A stretch of 62,454 nt of DNA from Flavobacteriales bacterium UBA3364. GTDB lineage: Bacteria > Bacteroidota > Bacteroidia > Flavobacteriales_F > PHOS-HE28. Under the pieces are notes generated by a model. That model was not told the DNA's origin. It ran no database searches and saw only the letters and a program-made list of their open reading frames with translations. The position numbers and the translations under genes are program-made. Below are positions 50,362 through 57,815 of this stretch, in pieces. The stretch covers positions 1 through 62,454 of the forward strand of contig DEQO01000188.1 in the NCBI GenBank assembly GCA_002360495.1. The letters are read 5' to 3'. Every line of letters starts with the position of its first letter. Position 1 is the first letter of the stretch.

Positions 50362-51306
50362 TTAGGCTGCTTGTTTCTTCTTTGCTTTTTTGGCGGCGTA
50401 GGCCATGGCGGCGTCGCGCACCCAGGCACCCTCGCTGTGCGCCTTGTTGCGGGCTGCCAAGCGTTCCCTGTTGCACGGCCCGTTGCCGGCAATGACGTTA
50501 TTGAACTCGGTCCAGTCGATCTCACCCCAGTCATAGTGTTTGGTCTCCTCGTTCCACTTCAGTTCGGGGTCGGGGATGGTAAGGCCGATCACCTCGGCTT
50601 GCTGCACGGTCCGGTCGATGAAGATCTGGCGAAGTTCGTCGTTGCTCTGGCGCTTGATCTTCCACTTCATGCTCTGCGCGCTGTGCGGGCTGTCCGCATC
50701 GCTGGGGCCGAACATCATCAGGCTGGGCCACCACCAGCGGTTGAGCGCGTCCTGGGCCATTTCACGTTGCTCCGGTGTGCCTTTTGCCAGCACGCCCATG
50801 ATCTCGTAGCCCTGCCGTTGGTGGAAGCTCTCTTCCTTGCAAATACGCACCATGGCCCTCGCATACGGGCCATAGCTGGTCCGGCACAACATCACCTGGT
50901 TCATGATCGCAGCACCATCCACCAGCCAGCCCACCGCTCCAATATCCGCCCAGGTCAGGGTGGGGTAGTTGAAGATGCTGCTGTACTTGGCCTTGCCGCT
51001 GTTCAGGTCGTCGTTGGTCTTTTCGCGGCTGGTGCCCAACGTTTCAACGGCGCTGTACAGGTATAGGCCATGCCCGGCCTCATCCTGGACCTTGGCGAGC
51101 AGAATGGCTTTTCGGCGCAGACTGGGCGCGCGCCCGATCCAATTCCCTTCGGGCAGCATGCCCACCACCTCGCTGTGCGCATGCTGGCTTATCTGCCGCA
51201 CGAGGTTCTTGCGGTAGGCATCGGGCATCCAATCCTTCGGTTCGATCTTCTGCTCGGCGTCCACTTTGGCCTGGAACACGTCTTCAAGGGTCTTCACGTC
51301 CGTCAT
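50362..51306 (-). CDS. paaA: Phenylacetyl-CoA epoxidase catalytic subunit PaaA
   Basis: A 314-residue diiron monooxygenase subunit that adds an oxygen across the 1,2 bond of phenylacetyl-CoA. The iron ligands sit in AKVQDEAGH and in CKEESFHQRQGYE, and the SREKTNDDLNSGKAKYSSIFNYPT segment is hallmark. An Ala/Lys-rich tail ends the protein. It heads paaABCD and is divergent from paaE, with a TATCTTAG box 25 bp upstream. Confidence 0.96.
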   Translation of the reverse strand: MTDVKTLEDVFQAKVDAEQKIEPKDWMPDAYRKNLVRQISQHAHSEVVGMLPEGNWIGRAPSLRRKAILLAKVQDEAGHGLYLYSAVETLGTSREKTNDDLNSGKAKYSSIFNYPTLTWADIGAVGWLVDGAAIMNQVMLCRTSYGPYARAMVRICKEESFHQRQGYEIMGVLAKGTPEQREMAQDALNRWWWPSLMMFGPSDADSPHSAQSMKWKIKRQSNDELRQIFIDRTVQQAEVIGLTIPDPELKWNEETKHYDWGEIDWTEFNNVIAGNGPCNRERLAARNKAHSEGAWVRDAAMAYAAKKAKKKQAA

Positions 51307-51330
51307 TCGGGGAGGCGTTGGATGGGTTGG

Positions 51331-51338
51331 CTAAGATA
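51331..51338 (-). promoter_or_regulatory. Possible -7 box TATCTTAG of paaABCD
   Basis: One base off TAnnTTTG on the minus strand. A similar TATTTTAG lies at 51436-51443 for paaE. I see no inverted repeat that would mark a PaaR- or PaaX-type operator. Confidence 0.4.
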
Positions 51339-51435
51339 GCGTGACCGGCGTTGCAGCCACTGATCCCGGTCAGTGCATGAACAAGTTGGTGGACCAGTTG
51401 GTTCCATGGCGATCATTACCCCGTCCGGCAACATC

Positions 51436-51443
51436 TATTTTAG
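51436..51443 (+). promoter_or_regulatory. Possible -7 box TATTTTAG of paaE
   Basis: One base off TAnnTTTG on the plus strand, 12 bp before the ATG at 51456. Confidence 0.4.
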
Positions 51444-51455
51444 CGCCCCACCACA

Positions 51456-52553
51456 ATGACCACCCCAAGGATGGCCCGGTTCCATAGCCTCGAAGTCGCG
51501 AACGTTCACCAGGAGACCGCTGATTGCATCGTGGTGGGGTTCCGCATCCCGGAAGCTGAGCAGGCTGATTTTCGCTTCGAACACGGGCAGTACGTCACGC
51601 TCAAACTGCATGTGAACGGTGAGGAATTGCGGCGCAGCTACAGCATTTGCAGCAGCCCGCTGGACCGCGGGGAGTTGCGGATCGCAGTGAAGAAGGTGAC
51701 CGGCGGAAGGGCCAGCACCGAACTGGTCGAAAAGCTGAAGCCCGGCATGCGCATCGAGGTGATGACGCCCATGGGCAACTTCACCACGGCGATCGATCCT
51801 ACCCGGGAGCGCCACTTCGTGGCCTTTGCGGCAGGGAGCGGGATCACGCCGATCCTCAGTATCCTGAAGACCGTTCTGCGAAGTGAACCCAAGAGCCGCT
51901 TCACGCTGTTCTACGGGAACACCGATCAGGACAGGATCATCTTCCGCAAGCGCTTGGAGGAACTGAAGGCCCAGCATGGCGGCCGCTTGGCGGTGCATCA
52001 TATCCTCACATTGGGCAAGGACGAGGACATGCTCTTCAACGGGCGCATCACGAAGGAAAAGGCCGTGGAACTGCTCAAACGCTTTGTGACCGATCCCTTG
52101 CACAAGGAGTTCTTCATCTGCGGACCGGAGCAGATGATGGTGAATGTGAGCGAAGCGTTGGAAGCCGAGGGGGTGGACAAGAAACGCATCCACATTGAGC
52201 TGTTCAGTACACCAGTGGCCTCCGATGGCAAGAAAGCTCAGGCTCCTCCCTCGGAAGGAGCTTTTTCGGGAACGGCTACGGTGAAAGTGATCATGGACGG
52301 TCGGGAAGCCGTTCTGCAGGTGAAAGCGAACGGCGATGCGGTGCTCGACGTAGCCTTGGACGCAGGCATGGATGTTCCCTTCGCTTGCAAAGGAGCCGTC
52401 TGCTGCACCTGCAAGGCCCGCGTAGTGGAAGGAAAGGTCGAAATGGCCATGAACTATGCCCTTACGGACGAGGAAGTCGCCGATGGCTATGTGCTTACCT
52501 GTCAGACCCATCCGCGTTCCGCGAACGTGACGATCGACTACGATCAGCATTGA
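51456..52553 (+). CDS. paaE: Phenylacetyl-CoA epoxidase reductase PaaE
   Basis: A 365-residue electron supplier for the PaaABC oxygenase. An FNR module has the flavin motif RRSYSICSSP and the NAD(P) part AAGSGITPILSIL, and a C-terminal plant-type ferredoxin has CKGAVCCTC plus a fourth Cys in VLTCQTHP. All four cluster ligands are kept. It is divergent from paaABCD. A hairpin terminator follows. Confidence 0.95.
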   Translation: MTTPRMARFHSLEVANVHQETADCIVVGFRIPEAEQADFRFEHGQYVTLKLHVNGEELRRSYSICSSPLDRGELRIAVKKVTGGRASTELVEKLKPGMRIEVMTPMGNFTTAIDPTRERHFVAFAAGSGITPILSILKTVLRSEPKSRFTLFYGNTDQDRIIFRKRLEELKAQHGGRLAVHHILTLGKDEDMLFNGRITKEKAVELLKRFVTDPLHKEFFICGPEQMMVNVSEALEAEGVDKKRIHIELFSTPVASDGKKAQAPPSEGAFSGTATVKVIMDGREAVLQVKANGDAVLDVALDAGMDVPFACKGAVCCTCKARVVEGKVEMAMNYALTDEEVADGYVLTCQTHPRSANVTIDYDQH

Positions 52554-52564
52554 TCCCAAAAGAT

Positions 52565-52590
52565 CGAGGCGGGCTTACGGGCCCGCCTCG
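52565..52590. terminator. Hairpin terminator between paaE and the convergent gene
   Basis: CGAGGCGGGC (52565-52574) pairs with GCCCGCCTCG (52581-52590). Plus-strand tail is CTGTTCT; on the minus strand the tail ATCTTTT is a better T tract, so it likely serves both genes. Confidence 0.72.
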
Positions 52591-52645
52591 CTGTTCTACC
52601 CGCCTTGGTTTGTTCGGTTGTAAGGCAGGGGAGAAGGTGATCACA

Positions 52646-53176
52646 TCAGAAGGATGCCGCCGCGTAGCCGGCCAATTTCGTCTGGATGTGGGTGAGGTAG
52701 TGTTCACTGTGGTAGAAACCACCGAGTTCCTCGTTGTATCGTACGATCGCCGAAGGGAAGTCCGTGTAGAACGGGTCGATGTTCTGCGAGGCGACCTTCT
52801 GCAGGCTTACGGTGCACTCGTACGCCGGATATTTGACCAGGTCCTTGGGTAGGGTGGTCTCCACGTTCACGAACTTGTCCTGGTAGCCTTCCTTAGCGAT
52901 GCGGATGGCGTAGACTGCATCGATGTCGAGTTCCAGTTCGAACCTGCCTTTCTTGTCGGCTTCAAGCTTCCCCAATTCCTGGTTATCCTTGTAAAGGATG
53001 ACCTGGTAGCCGTCCGCTTTCTTTCCGTCTATCATGACCTGGCCATTGACCGGTACGTACCAGCCTTCGGCCTGGTCACGGCGGTCGACCAGTTTGCCTT
53101 GACCGAAGGAGGCCGCAGCCAAAAGGAAGGCGGCGAAGGACAGCATATGTTTATGCACGGTACGGGGGAGGCTCAT
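52646..53176 (-). CDS. Secreted protein with carboxypeptidase-regulatory-like domain
   Basis: A 176-residue protein with a signal peptide ending AAASFGQ. Residues 35-105 form a beta-sandwich (VNGQVMIDGKKADGYQVILYKD ... VYAIRIAKEGYQDKFVNV), as in CarboxypepD_reg or CNA-B domains. The end, FYHSEHYLTHIQTKL, is helical. Start may be 53185, 53176 or 53146. Function is unknown. It follows no operon and is convergent with paaE. Confidence 0.72.
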   Translation of the reverse strand: MSLPRTVHKHMLSFAAFLLAAASFGQGKLVDRRDQAEGWYVPVNGQVMIDGKKADGYQVILYKDNQELGKLEADKKGRFELELDIDAVYAIRIAKEGYQDKFVNVETTLPKDLVKYPAYECTVSLQKVASQNIDPFYTDFPSAIVRYNEELGGFYHSEHYLTHIQTKLAGYAAASF

Positions 53177-53325
53177 GGTAACCATGGTTAAGGTCTTGGA
53201 TCGCCCTTGTCTACGGTCCTGTTCCGAGCAAGGTTTCAGAATGTGCCGGATCGAGGAATGGTCGTTGAAAAGGGACCTCCGCGCGTCCTGTCGCGAAGGG
53301 CGGCGGCCCATCCCGGCGCAGGTGA

Positions 53326-54864
53326 TCAGGCCACTTTGATGAAGGGGATCGCTTCGGTCTGAATGTTCGCGACCGGGAAAGCGACATGGATCGTAGCGCC
53401 TTGATCGATCGCACTATCGGCCCATACTTCACCACCGTGCTTGCTGATAATGCGTTGAACGATGGCCAGGCCGACGCCGGTTCCCTCGAATTGGTCGGCC
53501 TTGTGCAGCCGCTTGAAGACCCCGAACGCCTGCTCCTTATGCTGGGTCTCGAATCCAACGCCATTGTCCTTCACCGAAATGATGTCACGATCCCCTTCGC
53601 GGCGATGTGCGATGATGATCTCGGGTCGTTCACGATGACGGGTGAATTTCAACGCGTTGGAGAGCAGGTTCTGGATGATCACCTTCAACATCGGCGCATC
53701 GGCCATGATCATGGTCCCGGGTTCCACTGCGGAGCGTACCTGGTCGCGCCGCATCTCAGGTACTTGTTCCGCGAGTACCTGGTCCAAAAGGCTTTGTAGG
53801 TCCACGTCCCGGCGTTCGATCTCCCGGTTGTTCGTTTGCGAGAAGCGGAGCAGGTCGTCCACGAGTTCCAGCATGCGCTGGGCGCCCTTATGGATACGTT
53901 CCGTGAACTCCACGTACTGCGCTGCGGCGCCTTCCTCCTGGGCGAGCGTGTTCAGGTGATCACTGAGCGCCGCGATGTTCTTCAACGGCGAGCGCAGGTC
54001 GTGTGCCACCGTGTAGGAAAAGGAGCCAAGGTCCTCCAAGGCTTCCATCAATTGGCCGGTGCGGGCCGCAACGCGCTTGTCCAGGTCCGCATTCAGTTTG
54101 CGTATGCGGTTCTCTTCCTGTTTGCGATCGGAGATGTCCTTGATCACCGCCTGGAACACCTCACGCCCGTGTTCCCGTTTGCCCAGGTAGGAGGCAGTCA
54201 TGAGGCAATCGAGCACGTTGTCCGATGCTGTGCGAAGCGTCAGGTCCACGTTCACGAACTCGTGCCCGGTTCGCCGCGCCTTCAGGGAGCGTACGAGGTC
54301 CTTTGCATTTTCGATATGGTCGGTGAAGGGGCGTTGGAGCAGTTCCTCCATGGAGAGGCCCATGAGCTTCCCGCACGCGGCGTTGGCCTCCACTACGTTC
54401 CCCTTGTGGTCCACGATCACGATGGGGTCGCCGGAAGTATTGAAGATCTGTTGATAGCGTTGCAGCAACTTCTCCTTTTCACTCCGCAGCTCATGGATCT
54501 CGAAGGCCTGCCGGATGCGGAGCGACAGATCGTTGGCATCCCATGGTTTCGTCGCGTAGGCGTAGATCCCACCGGCGTTCACGGCCGCTACGACGGCCTC
54601 CAGGTCTGCGAATCCCGTGAGCAGCATGCGCATCGCGTTCGGATGGCGTTCCCGCGCAATGGCGAGGAATTCCGAACCGGTCATGTTCGGCATGCGCTGA
54701 TCGGAGATGATCACGTGGACCTCCTCGGTCTCCAGCATGCGCAAGGCCTCGTCACCGGAACTGGCCACCAGCACGTCCATTTCCCTTCGGAAGGTGGATC
54801 TGAACGCCTTCAGGTTGTTCTCTTCGTCATCGACGAAAAGTACTCGGATGATCTTGTCGCTCAT
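53326..54864 (-). CDS. Receiver-PAS-histidine kinase hybrid
   Basis: A 512-residue signalling protein. The N-terminal receiver has Asp12/Asp13 and phosphoacceptor Asp55 (IISDQRMPNMTG) with Lys107 (KPWD). A PAS domain (about 136-250) follows, then HisKA with His288 (YTVAHDLRSPLKNI) and an ATPase domain (NLLSNALKF, DNGVGF, GTGVGLAIV). It is cytosolic. The ATG at 54864 is 4 bases after the stop of the 7TMR kinase, so the two are probably coupled and may form a phosphorelay. Confidence 0.92.
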   Translation of the reverse strand: MSDKIIRVLFVDDEENNLKAFRSTFRREMDVLVASSGDEALRMLETEEVHVIISDQRMPNMTGSEFLAIARERHPNAMRMLLTGFADLEAVVAAVNAGGIYAYATKPWDANDLSLRIRQAFEIHELRSEKEKLLQRYQQIFNTSGDPIVIVDHKGNVVEANAACGKLMGLSMEELLQRPFTDHIENAKDLVRSLKARRTGHEFVNVDLTLRTASDNVLDCLMTASYLGKREHGREVFQAVIKDISDRKQEENRIRKLNADLDKRVAARTGQLMEALEDLGSFSYTVAHDLRSPLKNIAALSDHLNTLAQEEGAAAQYVEFTERIHKGAQRMLELVDDLLRFSQTNNREIERRDVDLQSLLDQVLAEQVPEMRRDQVRSAVEPGTMIMADAPMLKVIIQNLLSNALKFTRHRERPEIIIAHRREGDRDIISVKDNGVGFETQHKEQAFGVFKRLHKADQFEGTGVGLAIVQRIISKHGGEVWADSAIDQGATIHVAFPVANIQTEAIPFIKVA

Positions 54865-54868
54865 GGCT

Positions 54869-57013
54869 TCAGGCACGTCGTTCGTTCAACCGGGCGCGGC
54901 GGATGGGCAGGATGATCTTGAATTCGGAACCCTGGCCCACGACACTTTCCACGGCAATACTTCCCTGGTGGTCCTGTACGATCCCATAGACGATGGCCAG
55001 ACCAAGACCTGTACCCTCGCCCACGGGTTTTGTGGTGTAGAAGGGATCGAACATGTGGGTCTTCACATCCTCGGTCATGCCAACGCCGTTGTCCTTGATG
55101 CTGACCACCACGTTGTCGCCGCTCACCGATGAGGAGATCACGATGCGTGGCTGGATCCCATCGGTCCGGGCCAACGTGGCTTGTACACCGTTCGTGAGCA
55201 CGTTCATGAAGACCTGGTTCACCTTGCCCGGGTAGCATTCCACCAGCGGGATCTCGCCAAGTTCCAGGTCCACGATCACCTTGTCCCGATATTGGGGCGA
55301 AAGCAGGGACAATGTGCTGCGCACGCCTTCGTTCAGGTCCGATTCCTTCAGGTCATCCTCATCCAAACGGGAGAAGTTCCGCAATCCACGGACGATCTCG
55401 GCGGTGCGGCTGGAGCCCTCGGCGATACTGCCGATGATGTCGTCCAGTTCCTCGATGGATTCCGCGATGCCGAGCTTCTTTTCCTGCGCCTTCAACACCT
55501 TGAGCTGTTCCTGGGCATGCTCCGGCTGCAGGGACCGATAGCCTTGCATCACCTCCACGATCTCGGTGATGTTGCGGCGCAGCGGGATGATGTTGCTGGT
55601 GATGAAATTGATCGGGTTGTTGATCTCGTGGGCGATCCCCGCGGTGAGCTGACCGAGCGAGGCCATCTTCTCGGAGTTGACCAGCTGGGTCTGCGTGCGT
55701 TTGAGGTGCTCGTTGGTCTCCTGCAAGGCGTAGGTCCGTTCCTGGACCTTCTCTTCCAAGATCAAGTTCTGCTCACGTATGATGCGTTCGTTCTCTTGGG
55801 ATGCGAGCAACGCAGCGGCCTGGGAAGCTTCCTTCTCGCGGCGAAGCACGTTGATGCGGTCCGCCAGACCGAAGGAGAGGAGGATGGCTTCTCCTACCGA
55901 ACCCACGGGCATCGAGTATTGGGTCAAGGGCGTGAGGGGTAACGCACCAACATCCTTGAGGATATAGAGGACCACGCCGATCAGGAATGCCGCCCACGCT
56001 ATGAGGAAGAAACGCGCTTCGCGTGAACCTGCTCGGATCGCGGTGATGGCGAGCACGATGATGAATAGCGAGTAGCTGCCCGAGAGCATCTGGGCGACCT
56101 GGTAGGCGAGAAGCGAGAAGCCCACAAGATGGAGTACTATCGTCGCCATGATGATCATCATCAGGAACCGCAGCCCGATATCCAATTTGGGCGTAACGCT
56201 TCGAGTGCCGATGAAGTGCCGGATGAAACCTCCTGCGAAGACCATGGAACTCAAAGTGAACAGCACCGACGCTTTCGAACTGAACCAGGGGAAATCCGAC
56301 CAGAAATAGGCCTGCCCCACACCTTGAAGGGTCAACTGCGCGAAGCACAGACAGAGGATGTACAGGACATAGTAGAGATAGCTCTTGTCGCGGATGGAGA
56401 AGAACACGAACAAATTGTACAACGCCATCACCATCATGATGCCGAAATACCCCCCAATGAACAGGTTGCGGAAGCTGCGGGATTGACCGAATTCCGAAGG
56501 GGTGGTGATCACGAGCGGGATCTGGAGCTGCTTGGTGCTGCGTAGACGGAGGAGGATGGTCGCGGTGGACCCTTTCGGTATATCAACATCGAATGCCATT
56601 TCGCGGTGAGCACCGGACCGATGCTCCGGTATTACTGCTTGTCCGATGTTGGCTAGGACCACCACCTCGCGACCGTTGATATGGTAGGCGGCGAATTCAT
56701 CCAGTTCCGGATATGGGACCTGCACCACGAGCCGTGGCGACGGGGATGTGTTATGGAGGTCGAAACGGACCCACCGTATGTTGTCCGAAATTCCCAGGTT
56801 TGGAACATCCTTGTCCGATCTGGTCCACCTGACCTCATCCATTGCCTCTCCTGGGGAGGCCACGGACACTCCTTCCTCGAGCAGGTACAGGTAACGACCG
56901 ATCACCTGCGAAGCTTCGGGCCCGGCGTAGTTCACAGGAACCACTTCGGTCGCCTTGGCCTTGAGGCAAAGGGCGACAGTTGCCAACAGCAGGAAAAAAC
57001 GTGCTGGGAACAT
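54869..57013 (-). CDS. 7TMR-DISM sensor histidine kinase
   Basis: A 714-residue membrane kinase. A signal peptide (1-22) leads to a periplasmic 7TMR-DISM ligand domain (about 25-165), then seven helices (about 185-390), a coiled coil (395-445), HisKA with His462 (GIAHEINNPINFI) and an HATPase domain (NVLTNGVQAT, DNGVGM, GTGLGLAI). Such domains sense small molecules outside the inner membrane. It starts 43 bp after the acyltransferase gene. Confidence 0.93.
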   Translation of the reverse strand: MFPARFFLLLATVALCLKAKATEVVPVNYAGPEASQVIGRYLYLLEEGVSVASPGEAMDEVRWTRSDKDVPNLGISDNIRWVRFDLHNTSPSPRLVVQVPYPELDEFAAYHINGREVVVLANIGQAVIPEHRSGAHREMAFDVDIPKGSTATILLRLRSTKQLQIPLVITTPSEFGQSRSFRNLFIGGYFGIMMVMALYNLFVFFSIRDKSYLYYVLYILCLCFAQLTLQGVGQAYFWSDFPWFSSKASVLFTLSSMVFAGGFIRHFIGTRSVTPKLDIGLRFLMMIIMATIVLHLVGFSLLAYQVAQMLSGSYSLFIIVLAITAIRAGSREARFFLIAWAAFLIGVVLYILKDVGALPLTPLTQYSMPVGSVGEAILLSFGLADRINVLRREKEASQAAALLASQENERIIREQNLILEEKVQERTYALQETNEHLKRTQTQLVNSEKMASLGQLTAGIAHEINNPINFITSNIIPLRRNITEIVEVMQGYRSLQPEHAQEQLKVLKAQEKKLGIAESIEELDDIIGSIAEGSSRTAEIVRGLRNFSRLDEDDLKESDLNEGVRSTLSLLSPQYRDKVIVDLELGEIPLVECYPGKVNQVFMNVLTNGVQATLARTDGIQPRIVISSSVSGDNVVVSIKDNGVGMTEDVKTHMFDPFYTTKPVGEGTGLGLAIVYGIVQDHQGSIAVESVVGQGSEFKIILPIRRARLNERRA

Positions 57014-57056
57014 CGGCCGTTTCTACGCGGCCGTTGGGCAAGTAGTTACCGGAGCG

Positions 57057-57815
57057 TCAAGCACACTGTCGCCAATGTTCGGAGGCGATATGTCCATAGA
57101 CCGAAAGGTCCTCCTGCCCGGCGTCCACATGTAGTACGTAACGGACCAGGTAGGGCAGACCGGTCGGGCTCTCGATACGTTCCTGGATCGGCCTGCAACG
57201 TAAACTGATCAGGCGCTCCCGGAAAGCGCTTGGGGCCCCTTCCAACAGGATCGTATCCGGGATCACCATCGCAAAGGACTTGATCCGGGGCACCGGATAA
57301 TTGAATGCCCCGCCATCCCCAACGGTCTCCAAGATCTGGAACCCGACCTTCAAGGCGTGTCGCAGCGTATAGTGTGCCACGAAGCAGGTGAGGCTTTTTA
57401 GGCCTACCTGATGCGCAACGGACACTGCGGCCATGCTCAACAGGAGAGGCACCCCATGTCCAGCGAAACGGTTCGCATTCCATAATCCGCAGATCTCCCC
57501 ACAACCGTTGGCCGCGAACGGCGCGATAATCTCTGCGATGGTCGGGTCGAAGGGTGCGATGGACTTTTCCATCGGCAGTTTGGAGCCGGGTTTTGCGTGC
57601 TCGATGCGGATACCCCCAACAAGTCCGAGTTCCCGATGTGAAGCCAGCAGCACGATGCAGTCGGGGTCCATCATCCATGCATGGTCGGACGGAACTGCCT
57701 GCAGTACCCCGAAATCCTCGAGGACACGCCGGTGCTCACGGATGTACGCCGTGCACAGGTCGGCATTGTCGATGGCCCTGAAAGCGTGTATGGTTACCAT
57801 GTCTGAGCGATTCAT
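57057..57815 (-). CDS. LuxI/FeeM-like GNAT acyltransferase
   Basis: A 252-residue GNAT-fold protein. The pattern DPDCIVLLASHRELGLVGGIRI, the motif GEICGLWNANRFAGHG (about residues 105-120, cf. the E-x-S-R of LuxI) and the helix FVAHYTLRHALKVGFQI match autoinducer synthases and N-acyl amino acid synthases (FeeM). These join an acyl chain from ACP or CoA to a small amine. The product here is unknown. The ATG overlaps the E1 fusion stop as ATGA. Confidence 0.68.
   Translation of the reverse strand: MNRSDMVTIHAFRAIDNADLCTAYIREHRRVLEDFGVLQAVPSDHAWMMDPDCIVLLASHRELGLVGGIRIEHAKPGSKLPMEKSIAPFDPTIAEIIAPFAANGCGEICGLWNANRFAGHGVPLLLSMAAVSVAHQVGLKSLTCFVAHYTLRHALKVGFQILETVGDGGAFNYPVPRIKSFAMVIPDTILLEGAPSAFRERLISLRCRPIQERIESPTGLPYLVRYVLHVDAGQEDLSVYGHIASEHWRQCA

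Noticed and set aside
53836..54915. 359-codon plus-strand ORF
   Set aside because: Antisense of the hybrid kinase.
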